A stretch of DNA of 64,000 nucleotides from Diplosphaera chodatii (taxonomy: Eukaryota > Chlorophyta > Trebouxiophyceae > Prasiolales > Stichococcaceae). The translations under genes and the position numbers were made by a program. Where the stretch lies: NCBI GenBank assembly GCA_032358165.1, contig JAALGY010000053.1:2356001-2420000 (forward strand), written 5' to 3'. Below, in pieces: positions 1 through 12,500 of the stretch (position 1 is the stretch's first letter; every line of letters starts with the position of its first letter). A model generated the notes under the pieces. The model saw only the letters and a program-made list of their open reading frames with translations. It was not told the origin of the DNA and searched no databases.

Positions 1-2903
1 AATCTTCTGCAGGTGGCTCTTGATGTGGAAGATGGTGAGCCCCTCCACTCCCATGATCGACAAGATGGCTTTCGGGGTGGCCTGGCAGAAGGACACAGCC
101 GGTCAACAAAGACAAATCATCTCCGATCAAAAGGACAGCCACCATAAAGTGCAGTACATAATGTGCTGGTACTAATTCTGACTAAAGCAGATGGATGACG
201 CCCACAACAGCTGATGAGTAAATCAGTCATGCATGTTGCCAAAGTGCTGGGCCTGTGTAAGCGCAGCTGCACAATGCGGTTCGGGAACGTGCACATGTCA
301 CAGAGCCACAGAGCAGCTGCAGGTAGCTGCGCTGTCGCAGGAGCACACCTGAAGCGGGCCACCAAGCTGGTCCACAGCTGCAATGAAGCTGCAGTGCAGG
401 TCTGGCGTCCATCGCAAGCGCGGCTTCACGGTGTTTGGGTGGCCTGCGCCCGCCGGGGCTGCAAAAGGAACGACCAAGCTTGTTCGACCACAGCTACGTG
501 GGTGAAGTATGTAGTGCCAGCCTGGCAACCCTCACCATCAGAAGGTTTCAGGAATATGTACCAGCTGCACAAGATGTTACTAGCCACCTGGTGAGTATGC
601 AGGATGGGCATGTTGTACTATCCTGCTTATGGGGCAGGGGTTGTACCTGAGTTGCTGGGCATCGCATAGACGTCTGCATAGTCGGAGGAAGCCGGGTAGC
701 TGGACGTCACGCCGGTGCCCAGCGCCAAGCCGTCGCTGCCTGCCCGCAGCATGCTGCTCAGCGGCCCGGCGCTGCCGAGGCCGTCGCCGCCGCCGCCCGC
801 CTGCTGCATCGCCAGCTGCTGGTGCACCTCCATCAGCAGCGCCGCCTGCTCCGCTGAGGTGCCGCCGAACGCGCCGGGGGGGTAACCCTCGCCGGGCGCG
901 GGGTAGGGCGCCGAGTAGCAGCGGTGCACCGCCGCGGCCGACGCCTCGCCGTCAAAGGCCTCGCCGAACGTCACGGCGCCTGTGTCGCCCCGCGGGGTGC
1001 CGGCGGCGGGCTGCTGCGGCTGCAGGTGGCCGCGCGGCGCAAAGATGCTCTCCGTCGATGTCGTCCCCCGCAGCTGCATGCGCTGGGCTGGGGGCGGCAG
1101 CGGCTGCTTGGAGGCATCCGCCACCTCGCCCGTGCTGGTGGCCGTGACGTCTGGCGGGCCATTCTCCACCTACGTGCATATGACGACCAATGCATGTGAA
1201 GATGCTGCAACTTCCGCCTCCAGACTCTGTGGGACGACACCGTCATAGGATCTTAGGATCGATAAGATCTTCCCCACTCCAGAACAACGATCAGAACGCA
1301 GTCGGGGGGCAGCAGCTCGCTGCTGCCCATGCTGCCACACTCCAGCCGCACCTGCATCGGGTCCAGGAGCCCAGCCGCCATCATCGCCTCATCCACATCC
1401 GCATAGAGCTGCTCGCCCGTCCCCGAGGGCGGCTCCTGCAAGCAAGGTACATTGCTTGAGATTAAGTTGCCACTGGTCGAAACACGCTCAAGTGACTTGA
1501 GCCATGCATATAGCACCAATCGTGGGGCAGCCTGTGCACATGTGTTTCTCTGATGACGGGATGCGGTTCAGGCGAAGGCAATAGAGAACCGAAGCAGCTT
1601 ACCCCGCCCAGGTCGGCCACCAGGCTGCTGGTCATCTGCACATTGCCGCCGCCGCCGTTCGGCTGCGGCATGCTGACGCTGACGCTGGGCGCAAGCTGCA
1701 GGACGCCGCCTGGCGGCATGTCCCCTGGCGGCGGCAGCTGCACGATGGGGCCCTGCGTCGTGTGGAACAGCGCCTCCACCTATGTCGGCAACAAGCGCAT
1801 TTGGCTTACGGCCCTCACCTCAAGGCAGGTTGGCTCAATGCATGGCTGCGGGGACCTTGGCATGATGCAGTCCTTTAGCAAAGATACCGTGAGAGAGCAT
1901 CAGCAGACACAACCTCATGCCTTCACGGATACTATCTGAGCAGAGACCACACCTGCTGCTGGTGGTGCCGCTGCTGCTCCAGCAGGAGCTGCTGCTGCGT
2001 GTGCAGCTCCTGCAGCTGCTGCGTGTGGTGCTGCTGCAGCTGCAGGCGCTGCTGCTGGGCGGCCAGGTCCTCGGGGGAGCTGCCGCCAGGTGTCGGCGGG
2101 GCCATGGGCGAAGCCGCTCGCTGCAGGGCCTGGTCCTGCTGCAGCTGCTGCTGCTGCTGCCGCAGGTGCTGATGCTGGTGCTGTTGCTGCTGCTGGAGAT
2201 GCAGCAGCTGCTGGTGCAGCTCCTGCTGCTGGTTGAGCTGCGCCGCCAGAGGGTCGTCGAGGTGCAGCGGCAGCGGGAGGCCGCCGCCGCCGCTGTTGAA
2301 GGGTGCGCCAAGGGGCTGGGACGCGCCAAAGTGCAGCTGCTGCTGCTGCTGCTGGTGCTGCTGCTGGAGGTGCGGCTGGTGGGGCGACAGGGGCTGCGGC
2401 ACCGCAGAGCCGGGGCGCGAGCCGGCGTCGGACCAGGTCCGGTGGTGGCCGGCTGGCGTGTCTGGGTGGGCTGATGGCGGCCTCAGCGGGGGCGGGTGCC
2501 GCTGCGCCTGCTGCTCAGCGTCGCCGCCGCCGAAGCCGTAGTGCGCCTGCACCTGGAGCGGCGGCGGCGCTGGGCCGCCCTGCGGCTGCCGCGGGATGTC
2601 GAACAGGCCCGGCTGCTGCGGCGCCTGCGGCAGGTAGCCCCAGCTGTGGCCGCCGACGGCCGGCGGCGCCATGTGGACATACTCGGGCGAGCTGCCGTGG
2701 GGGGAGCCGCCGTCCGGGCTGCTGCCGTCCGGCGAGCCGCCGCCCACGCCGGACATGGGGCCGCGGGGCTGCCAGGGGGCCGCCGTGTTGAGTGCACTCA
2801 ATGCACGGCGCTGGCTAGCGCAGGTGCTGCACAGGTTGGTCCGCGACACATGCCTGCCCACGCCCTGCAACGAACGAGGGCCTGCAGCAGCAGACCGATA
2901 CAT
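1..2903 (-). CDS. GARP/MYB (SHAQKYF-class) transcription factor with Gln-rich N-terminus, 3' end outside the window
   Basis: A nuclear DNA-binding regulator of the plant GARP/MYB-CC type is the best reading. The model on the minus strand has exons at about 2903-1953, 1779-1603, 1435 to about 1310, 1169-647, 458-349 and 81-1. Phases agree at all junctions except the donor of exon 3, which I could not place. Exon 1 is rich in Gln, Pro and Gly with runs of Gln and Gln/His. The last two exons encode the MYB-like helix-turn-helix: KPRLRWTPDLH, then DQLGG, then ATPKAIL and HIKSHLQKI, which is the family signature. A coiled coil would lie beyond position 1 and cannot be checked. The start is uncertain: the Met codons at 2903 and 2756 are both possible, and an upstream exon cannot be excluded. 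Position 2 of the LHxRF motif carries Cys-Ser instead of the usual x-Arg. Confidence 0.8.
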
Positions 2904-4185
2904 GAGAAGCCGCTATGTGCGTCCGCCTACCCTGTGCCGGCACGGAGTGCCCGTCCAAGCCGGATGTGCAGCACTGTGCGTCGACCATCCGCAGCTTGTG
3001 GCGGCTGCAAGCCGGCGATGCTCCGCAGATCGGTGCCAATCAGCATGCGTGGACAATAGATTGAGCTGACTTGTCAGCCAGGCTGCCCAGCGGCATGGCC
3101 TGGACCCGTGTACACATGGCCTCATTCTCTGAAGCGCCTGCGAATGCGTACGAGGCAACAGGGGCGAAGGGCGTCGCACCTGCTCGATGCGGCAGCCGAT
3201 CAGGAAGCCAAAGCGTGGGCTGCGGCGGACCTGGCGGAGAATGTTTACCGGTACTGCGGTGCGTCCGCGGGGGCCACCTCACATCGGTCGGCCATTCAAA
3301 CACGCGATGGCCGGCCGGCTGGTACGTGATGGCTGGTGCTGAGCGGCCGTGCACTGCTCTCCAGCCTTCAGCTGCACAATCGCGCGCCCGGCGGCGGTGG
3401 CAGCAACAGGGTGCAGCTGATTGTCCGAGGCGCAGCCTGCCGACGGGGTGAGATGCCAGCGACCCCACTTGCGTCCCGCACCCAGAGGTCGCACAGGTCG
3501 AGCACGGCCTCATCCGCCGGGGATCGACACCGGAACCGTGAGCGCAGCCGATTCCGATTGTGAAGATGCTACTTTCAACGGGGGGCAAGATTCCACCCCT
3601 TACTGCGTAAAGTTGGCTCCTGCTGTGAGGCCTTCGGATCGGCTTCCCTGGCAGTCTGTCTGCGGCTTCGTACGCACATGCCAGGCTCGCCGGGCTCGCG
3701 ACCCCGCCCCGCAGTGCTGCCGCTGGTCACCCCGGCGGCCGCGGCGCAGGGCTGCTCCGGAACCGTTTGAGGTGAGGTTCTAGCGGTGGACCTCGTACCT
3801 TGCAGGTCCTGGCACCTGTTACCCGCCCGGAGACGGGCGGCACGCCCCAAACGGTTCACAGGGTGTAGCTGCTCCGCATGCGAGCGTTGTGATGCAGTCG
3901 ACGGGCGCCGTGGGTCTACCGAAAACGTGGCGTCTATCTTGGCGCCCGGCATGCATGCGGTGGATCGCGGGGTTGCACAGATGGGATCGCCGCCGCTGTG
4001 CTGAGCCGGCAATCCAGGGCGTACTTGTGCGCGTGTGCAGGCCCCGCCACAGCCAGGGCAACCCATAACATCGCCCAGCGCCCAGCGGCAGCTGGCGCAG
4101 GTGCTGCGGCGGTGCCACGGACGCGGCGTCCGGCTTGGCGGTGCGCCGCTGCCGCGGCTGCTCCGGCGCCGCTCCGTCGGCCGCC
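2904..4185. promoter_or_regulatory. Divergent intergenic region between two GARP/MYB genes
   Basis: About 1.3 kb separates the two head-to-head regulator genes and must hold both promoters and 5' leaders, unless an upstream exon of the minus-strand gene lies here. Open frames are present on both strands, but none has a convincing domain or splice pattern. I see no TATA box and no exact PHR1-type site (GNATATNC) here. Confidence 0.4.
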
Positions 4186-6530
4186 ATGCAGCGGGCTGGG
4201 CCCCTGAAGTGGCTGCCGCCCAGTGACTGCTTCCGGGAGCCGCCGCCGCCACCGCCCGAGATGTTCAATGCCCCTGGCCTGGCAGCTTTGAACATGCATG
4301 CGCCGTTCACAGCAGCACAGCTCGGCGGCCTGACCCAGTCTGGCTGGCAGGACGAGGCGGGCGGGGTGCACAAGCTGCCGCCGCCCGTACCTGCGTCTTG
4401 GCAGCTGCCCAGTGCCAGTCCACGGCTTGCCACCCCGCACGCCAGTTACAGCGGCCACCTGCGCGAGCAGACGCAGCTGATGGACCGCAGCACGCAGCAG
4501 CCGGCCCAGGGGCTGCACATCGACCCCCAGCAACTGTGGCAGGCTGCCAAGCAGCTGTACACGGTGTCGCCGACGGCGCCACAGGCAGCGCAGCCGCCCC
4601 CCTGCAGTCCTGCGCTCCTGCCCCCTGCTGCTTGCCACACTGACGGGGCGGCGCCCGGCGCCTGCCTACCGGAGCTGCAGGCCATTCCGCAGCCGGTGCC
4701 GGCTGACGGCAGCAGCCCGCATGCCAGCAGCCACAGCCCCACCGACACAGCCACCCTAGCCCGAGTCAGCTCGCTGGGCGGCGCTGTCTCGGATGGCGCC
4801 TGGGCCGCAGGCGACAGCGGCAACCGGTCACAGCCCATGGTGTGCCTGCACGCCACGCGCTCAGGTGCGCTGCTGCTCAAGAACCCCACCATCAGGACCG
4901 CCTGCAGGATACACTGTCCGCAGTGCGTGACAGCATCCCGTGCACGTGCTCTGTCTGCCATCCTGACCATCAGCACCACTACTGTGCAGCCCCGAGGTCT
5001 GCGGACCCGCCGAAGATGCGGCTGCGCTGGACGCCGGAGCTGCACGAGCGGTTTGTGGAAGCCGTGCAGCAGCTGGGCGGCCCGGAGCAGGCCACGCCCA
5101 AGGGCATCCTGGTGAGGATGCGACACGCCTCGTGTTGCTGCTTATTGCCCTCAATTTCATTGCTCCTGATGGCCTGCAGACGGCTCACTTGTCCTTATGT
5201 GCCTTCGTTGCGGCGGCGGAAAGCTGCAAGCAGTCTAGCAAGTAGTTTTGCACGACTCATGCTGTGCCTGTCTGCAGGTGCTGATGGGGGTCCAGGAGCT
5301 GACGATCTACCATGTCAAGAGCCACCTGCAGAAGATCAGGCTCAACGCGCGGGAGCCGCCAACCCGGCCGTCACGCTTACGGTGACCTTGCTGACTGGCT
5401 CGAGCCTCGTGTCTTCTGCTTTACAGCGTGTAGACCTGGCATGGCCTACTGATGTCCCATGTGTGGCACTGAATGTGAGCTCATGGCACAACCCCAGGAG
5501 TAGTGTCCAACGCCTAGAAGTTTGACATCATGCGCAGGAGCCACTCCCGCAAGCGCTCCCGGCACGGCCACCGCGCCCCCGCCTCCAGCGCCGCAGAACG
5601 GATGCTGGATGCTGACGACATCTACATGCCTCCCTCCTCCAAGGTGCAACCCTTTCTGGTCTGAGAATCCGCATGCCGGAACCCAGTCGGACACCGTGCA
5701 TGTTGCACAGCACCTTGCTGCTGGTCCAATCTCGGCATCGCAAGCAACCCTTGCCTGCACAATGTTCAGGTGCGCGGCGACGCCCCCGCACAGGAGCTGG
5801 ATGCTGGCGAGGCAGCTGCGGCCGACGAGGCCAAGGCGTCCGCCCAGGAGGACCGCCAGCGGCAGACGCTGGTGGAGGAGGCGATGCATGCGCAGATGGA
5901 CATGCAAAAGCAGCTGCAGACCCAACTCGAGGCACGCCGCCGGCCGCTTGACCGTCGTGCAACATGCTTGCCCACCGCAAATGCCTGCTATGAGGTGTTC
6001 ACAGGTTGCACGCCGCTCGAGTGGTGGCCTGGGCCGTGTTCAGGCATGTGCGTGTCAGCGTCGTGACCTGCTGCTGGTTGTGCACACAGGCCCAGCGGCA
6101 GATGCAGCGCAGCCTGGAGCAGCACTCGCGGTACCTGGACAGCCTGATGCGCGACGCCGCGTCGCTGCCGCCCGCCTCTGCCGCCCAGCTGGCCGAGGCC
6201 GCAGACTTCGCTGTCCCCGCCATGCCCCCCAAGCCGACTGCCGCCTCCGCCTCGCCGGACGACACCACCGCGCCCTACCTGCCGGCCGACTCTCGGCACG
6301 CGGCGACAGAGACGCACTTTGGCGACTGCCTGGCGGCGGACGGCGGGGCCCAGCCGCCGCCGGACCTGCTGCAGCACGATGCGGGCTGCATCAGCTTCCC
6401 GCTGGGTGACGACCAGCATTTTGGGGATGCCGTGCTGGGGACAGACGCGGGCGGCTGGCCGCTGATGGGGCACGGGCTCGATGATGCAGGGCTTCCGAAC
6501 CTGCAGGAGAGCGTGGTGGACTGGTTTTAG
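4186..6530 (+). CDS. MYB-CC transcription factor, PHR1/PSR1 (phosphate starvation response) type
   Basis: Members of this family bind phosphate-starvation promoters as coiled-coil dimers. Exons: 4186-4864, 4990-5111, 5278-5381, 5538-5643, 5770-5931 and 6090-6530, with consistent phases. The start was chosen because GCCGCCATGC is a strong initiation context. The N-terminal 230 residues are Pro/Gln/Ser-rich. The MYB domain follows ([26 protein letters not shown], then [20 protein letters not shown]). A basic stretch ([13 protein letters not shown]) precedes the MYB-CC coiled coil ([10 protein letters not shown] joined to [17 protein letters not shown]). The LxxQLE block is diagnostic of MYB-CC. 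The intron inside the coil (5932-6089) starts with GC. The C-terminus is acidic and ends in VVDWF. The closest characterised relatives by architecture are Chlamydomonas PSR1 and Arabidopsis PHR1. Confidence 0.9.
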
Positions 6531-6873
6531 TCTGGTCCACCCCACGGCGCATGGGACTTGATAGGGGAGACTTTGAGTAGGGAAGACTCAAAATAGGGGG
6601 CTGCGGCTGAATTCAGGGGGATCTGCTGGGGAGTGTGGACCGCAACACTGTGCTGGTGCTAGCAGCAATGCTTGAACGGCTTTTGTAGGGACAATTCGTG
6701 TTGGCTCGCGTTGGCGCCCAGTGAATGTGCTTGACCTACTACCGAGAAGACTTCAACACGGTGTCCAGGCTGCAAATAGGATTTGCGAATTGCTTAGGCA
6801 TGGCATCGTCTGCTTTCCGCTGAGTGTTGAGCAGCATCTGATGAAGCTTTTTGAAGGTGTGGCACATGTGAAA

Positions 6874-6878
6874 TGTAA
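6874..6878 (+). terminator. Candidate poly(A) signal TGTAA for the MYB-CC gene
   Basis: TGTAA, the usual chlorophyte polyadenylation element, lies about 345 nt after the stop at 6530. It fits a normal 3' UTR length. A five-base match can occur by chance. Confidence 0.35.
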
Positions 6879-6999
6879 ATGCCAATGAAAGTTCACGGGA
6901 GCCGAACCACAGACACTGGGCACGTGCTCAGGGCTCACAGCACCAGATCTTCACCACGTGCTGCAGCCTGGCATTGCGAGGCGAAGCGCCAGCAAGGCT

Positions 7000-7004
7000 T
7001 TACA
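7000..7004 (-). terminator. Candidate poly(A) signal TGTAA for the small membrane-protein gene
   Basis: The minus strand reads TGTAA about 240 nt past the stop at 7241. Together with the plus-strand signal at 6874 it gives overlapping-free convergent 3' ends. Confidence 0.35.
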
Positions 7005-7240
7005 ACTCATGTGCTCAGTAGGAATGCAGCTGTTGCACGCAGCACTGCCATAACTCGCCGGAATAATGGCTCAAAACTCAAGAGCGTCGCGATGTACACA
7101 TGCAGGGCGCTTGCAACAGTGGACATCGTCACGTCTCAGGATGCTGCTGTGCATCCTGCTGCGCCGTTCCATGAGCTCGATGATGAGCCCCTATCAACAC
7201 GACATGCTCAACGGTCCCCTCATACACCCGGACGGCCAGC

Positions 7241-8915
7241 TCACAAGGCGGACTTCTTCTCTGCCCCGCGCTTGTCGAGCACGGCTCCAATGGCAGCCAG
7301 CCAGGCCGCCACGGTCAGCACGCGCGGCAGCACCAGGCCCAGCACGGGCGCATGTCCCAAGATCTGTAACCAATACAGCACATGCACTTCAGCGTGCATG
7401 AGATGTAACGCTGAGCATACATGATGTGCATCAGGCTTCAAGGCGGGCTTGATAGCTGAAGAACATGGTATGGACGTGAAGATCAAGCAGGTTATACAGC
7501 ATGTTCATCAGCGGCATAGGATATGCAGCGGGTTGGCGTCTGGGCACCTCTACGATGACGGTGCCGACGCCCAGGACTGCAAGCACGCTGGTGATGGGCA
7601 GCTTCGGCAGCCCATCCTCATTCTGTGCCCACCTGCACAGCACACAAACAGTGCCTGGGTCCATGGGGATGCTGCCAGATCTGTGTGCCTGCTGCAAAAC
7701 GTGAACGTGCGGCGGCCAGGAAGCCGATACTGGGTGCTGTGTGGCAGCGCACCCGGCGCCTGACGAGGAGTCGTTCGTGGTGTCGATCACCGCCAGCGCG
7801 GTGGGCACGATGCGCGTGAAGGGCACCCGGACCGCTGCCCGCACATCATCAGCCTGCGAGCCGGTGCCACTGCACTTGCCTCAGACCTGATGTTGCGCCT
7901 GGAAGGGCTCCACGTCAAGCCAGCACACAGGACCCAGAGAAGGTCAGCGCAGCGATGTGTGAGTCACTGCCTGTTCCGTCACACCTTCTTGGCATTCAGG
8001 ACGGTGCCCTCGGGCGCGAGGGTCTTGGGGTCCACCGACTTGGACGACAGCACCAGCGTCATGAGGTACGCCACGCCTGCCGCCGCGCCCGCAGGCTCTG
8101 TCGTCCACAGTTCACAGTGGACGCCGTTCAGCAGGGTGAGCGCTTGGGGACGGATCCTGCTGCCTCAGTCATCTTGCCAGACGCAAGAGCGATGTACAGG
8201 TTGGTCGTCAGGTAACTGTGATGTTGCACACGATGTCACCTGTGAGCAGCGCCACGAGGGCGCCCACGCCGGGCACGGAGCGCAGCACCGCGTCAGCCAC
8301 CAGCGCGGCCCCGATGGGGGCCAGGCCCTCTGGCGTCTGCATGTGGGTTCAGCATGATGAGGACGCAGCACGAGGATCACGCTGGGTTGCATCGACTGCA
8401 GCAGAGGCGGGTGGCCTGCACGCCCACAATGCAACGGGACAAAGCCCCAAATTGCAGCATTGTCAAGCTCTAGTCACGCCCTCAGATGTGATAGGGGTCG
8501 GCCATTGCCCGGCGCCGAGTGCCTCGGCATGGGCTGAGTTGAAAGCATGTCCCACCTGCAGGCGCTCGATCTCTGCGTCCCGGTTTTCCGAGGTGAAGGT
8601 GGTCACGGCGGTGACGGCGGCGGCGCCGACGCCGCTGCCCAGCAGCTCTACCAGCACATTGCCGGCACGGCACTGCAGATTTCTGCGGCTGCGGGGCGCT
8701 GCCGGGGACGCCCTGGCTGCGCGGAACGGCTGCCCCGCCCGCCGCTGCAGGCTGCTGTGGGGCCACGAACAAGTTTCCACGAGTATGATCTCCACGCACA
8801 GTAACATTTCCACGCTTATTGGCGTGTGACAGCAGTCGTGCTGCAGTGTAGCAGGTGCAAAGTGGCATGTTCCGTTGAGATCGCAGTGGTGCAGCGTAAC
8901 TGCAAATGCGTTCAC
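7241..8915 (-). CDS. Predicted plastid-targeted multi-pass membrane protein, family not recognised
   Basis: Six exons read in one direction with good splice sites: about 8807-8560, 8340-8250, 8120-7990, 7870-7750, 7640-7540 and 7365-7241. The first exon has an Arg/Ala/Ser-rich, acid-poor leader (RRAGQPFRAARASPAAPRS), which suggests plastid import. Hydrophobic helices follow: LVADAVLRSVPGVGALVALL, AGAAAGVAYLMTLVLSS, PITSVLAVLGVGTVIVE and LPRVLTVAAWLAAIGAVL. Between helices 2 and 3 lies a conserved-looking soluble stretch with VRVPFTRIVPTALAVIDTTN. The protein ends in a basic tail (KRGAEKKSAL). Length is about 230-260 residues. I do not recognise the family and assign no function. The start (Met at 8807 or upstream to 8915) is uncertain. 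Confidence 0.65.
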
Positions 8916-9514
8916 CTGAGGCCAGCATGCTGAGGTTTGAGGAGTGCAGCATACATCGTGGCGAGGTCCAAGTCCTGCGGATCATACAGCAGGCCGCAGG
9001 CTACGTCAGCATGCATTTCATAGAGTTGCCGTCATGAAATAAAGCCAGTAATCTCTCGAACGAGGCTATGTACAATATTACATTTGCTACCATCTCAGCA
9101 ATGAACGCAGCAGCGCTTTGCACAGCCGATCCAATGCATGCCTGGTGCGAACCTTGCTGACGCAGCTACTTCACGGTGCACGCTTCGACGCTGCCAGGGT
9201 GAGATGGCACCAGTGAAGATAATCTACTTGCACAGATATATGATATAAGTACTTGCGACGTAGGTGGCTTTGGCAGGCGCGCACATGCCGATAAATCTGC
9301 ACTGCAATCTGGCCTAATCTTCTTCAGAAACCCTTGCACGGCAGTAGAAATACCCGGAAATAGTAGTGGCAGTAGTAGTACAATGCACCAGGGGTAGCGT
9401 AATCTGTACTGAGCCTCAGCATGGCCAGCACAGCTGCCGTGTCCCCGTGTAGCCGTCTGGCAAAACTGCAGTGAAAGCGTCGGAAGCAGAACCTTCTCAC
9501 TCAGGTGGTTCCTC
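8916..9514. other. Divergent intergenic region
   Basis: About 600 bp separates the membrane-protein gene and the first bZIP-like gene, which point away from each other. It must contain both promoters. It is locally richer in A/T around 9010-9090 and 9220-9380. I see no coding exon. Confidence 0.4.
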
Positions 9515-12500
9515 ATGGCAGGCCCGACCGAGGAGCTGCGCGGCGATCCAGCGTTTCTGGACTTCCTCTCAGAGCAGCTGCTGCAAGGCCAGGACCCGTT
9601 CCTGCAGGAGTCGGACTTTCCTCTTGATCTACTGCATCCACAGACCGCTCAGTTGCAGCCTATACACATCGGCGCCGGGGCAGACCCGCAGGTCCGGAGC
9701 ACTGTGGAGCTTGTGCATGCTGCGCACGCTGGCGAAACTGCAGACCAATCCAATGCGGACGCTGCCATCGATCCCGGCAGATTCGGACGTCAATCATGTT
9801 TTGATGTGTGCCTCAGCAGTCCCAACACGCGGTTGTGTCGCAGGATGCTCTGCAGGCTGCATCACCAGCTCGTGCTGCGTCCGGCAACAGCGGCGATCAG
9901 CAGGGAGCCGGCAGCAGCCCCCGCCACAGCAACGTCGGCGCCGACTCCGCCTCCGAGCTTGCCGCGACGGCGCAGCTCCAGAAGATCAGGGAGACCAGTC
10001 GCAAGGCGCAGCGCCGCTACCGCGAGCGACAGAGGGTGGGTGTTGCTTGCACGGTCGCCCTGGCGGGGCATGAACGAGGGCAGTGCAGCATGTGGCGACA
10101 GCAGGTCGCGGCAGTGCCGTCACTCGTCTGTGAATTCGCTGCAGGACAAGCTGATGACAGCGGAGTCGAGGGTCGCAGAGCTGACCAGGCAGCTGGAGGA
10201 GCTGCGCCTAGAGAAGGCAAGTCGGACTTGCATACCCTCGGTGGCATGCGCAGGTTTCCCTGCAAGATGCACCTCGTCGTGGGCAAGCCCACACGCCGGA
10301 GCCGCCATCAGCCTGAGACTGCCGACACCGGTGACTTCTGCCGACCAGGAGCGGCTGCAGCACCAGGCGGCAGCGGCAAACCAGCTGCTGGAGCAGTGCA
10401 CGGCGCTCCAGCGGCGGCAGAGCCAGACGGGCGCCGCGTCCCTGCTGGAGGCCGGGGAGACGACGTGGTGGATGGACGACGCCACCGTGCGCTCCATCAC
10501 CAACAGCCTGCAGCTGCAGGGGCAGACGGTGCTGACGGTGGATGCCGAGTCGCTGACGGTCTCCCCCGAAGAGGTGCCGACCGGATGCCACACCGATGCA
10601 CTCCCCCATCATCACGCCAGCAGGCTGTCCGTGGAGCGACCCGATTGGTACTGCTCACAAGCATCAGCAAGCTTACGCATCAGCTAGCATTGTCACCATG
10701 ACAGCTAGCATTGTCGCCGAGACTCACCAGTGTCAATACCCGCGCAGCTGGTGAACTTGTCGCCGGAGCGGATCGCGTCCATCTGGCGCAAGTACCTGGA
10801 CTCCTTCGCCACCTGCCTGCTGCACTGGGGCGGCAACCCGGCGTCGCCGTCAGGGCAGCGGCTGGAGCGCCTGTACTGGGAGGCGGGCCTGCTGTGGGCG
10901 TCCGTCCAGATCAAGCATCCTGACCGCCTCGCGGTGAGCACCCTCTGGTCACCAGCCTAGTCACGATGTACCACACGTGGTCTCACCTGTTCTCCTGTTC
11001 ACATGGGCCATGTGCAGAGCGCAGCCTTTGCCGTGTGGCGCCAATGTAATCAAGTGTGTTGCACCAGGGGGCATGCACAAGACCTACTGTGCATCTCTGA
11101 AGCATGCCTGGCCGCACATCATGACGCCTTGACGAGTCTGACACATTCCTGCACATGTGCTTGTCAGTGCCGTTCATCCCTGGCGCATGCCAGTTCATGG
11201 GATGTGGCCAGAGCTGCAGACTGCCTCACTTCAGCAGCAATTGGTCTGCTACTGGTGATTTCAAACTCTGCACATGTGCAACAGGAAGTGCAGCGGCGCC
11301 TCGCCGTGCCAAGCAGCGCACCCTGTGACAAGGCGGCGGAAAAGGCGGAGGACCGACGGCTGGCGGCGGCCGCCAACTTTTCGGACGAGCAGAAGCGTGT
11401 GCTGGTCGCGCTGCACACGGCGCTGTACACCAACCTGGGGCGGTTGCAGCGGCGGCGGGAGCTCCTCACTGTGGAGCTGCAGGTGAGCTCATCGTTGTCA
11501 GGCCTACCTTGCCGTCCAAGCACTGCGGTCCGACCCGCTGCAGGTGTGATGCCGATGCGAGCTTGATCAGTCACCCTGCCACATGTCTGGCAGACCTGAT
11601 GAGTGCTCGTGCTGCCACTACTGTCCTGAAGCCTGGAACTCGAAGCACTGGGCCATCCGTGACAAGCTGCCGGTTCCTGTGCCCCTGCAGTCAATGCTGT
11701 CGTCCTCCAGCAGTATCGATGCCCAGAACCCAAACACAGCTCAGATGGCAGCGGATTTGAGTAGTCACGGCTCTGAAGAAGGGCAGCTGGACCACCCCTC
11801 AGAGATACCATCCGTCAATGGCCGCTACAGCCGCACGCTGGAAGTCATGGATGCCTTGAAAGCCACACTTCGAGACGAGGTAGGGTCGGACTGTCACTCA
11901 GGCACTGAGCCGCACCACGAGTGATTGCTGCAGCCCTCCAGCAGCTGCCATGGCGTCTGCTGGGAAACTGAGAGGTGTGCCTGACCACCCTGCAGCATTG
12001 CAATTTCCTCAAGGCCACCATGCTCATCTGGGGGAAGATCTACAAAAGCTGGCAGGTAGGTGGCCACTTGCAGGAACTACTCGCATGCTTGCACATGCAC
12101 TTTGCTGGAGCTGCCCACCTCATCGCTGAACCTGTGTCATGCAGGGGGCCTTCCTTACCATCCAGGTGCTCTCTGCTCGAATGTCTGCTAGGAGCAGTCA
12201 GGATTTGGACACTGCGCTCCGTATGGCATGCTCCTGAACATGCAACATTGTGCTCATGCAGGCATTTCCCCGGAGCGTGCGGATCTTCGCCGTGTCAGGT
12301 GCGCCAGCAGTGCCACACCCCTGCCCTCTGCTGATCCTGCTGCAACTGTTGCGTGCGTGCCGGGGCTTGTACTTCCAGACTAGATGGAGTTTTAAGCCAC
12401 ATGGATGTTGTGCCTGCAGAGGTCTTGGCAGCAGAGCTGGGTGCACCTCCCATACAGGAGCTGCTGAGCTCCGGCGGCAAGGTAGCTCCTGCTGTCGTTG

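Larger units (their letters stand above)
6531..7240. other. Convergent intergenic region (two 3' UTRs)
   Basis: The stretch lies between the stops of two converging genes. It holds candidate poly(A) signals on both strands (6874 plus, 7004 minus) and no supported coding exon. Confidence 0.5.

Noticed and set aside
1917..2474. Plus-strand Leu-rich frame resembling a hydrophobic protein
   Set aside because: It is the antisense of the CAG/CTG-rich Gln tract of the minus-strand MYB gene, whose splice sites and phases fit.
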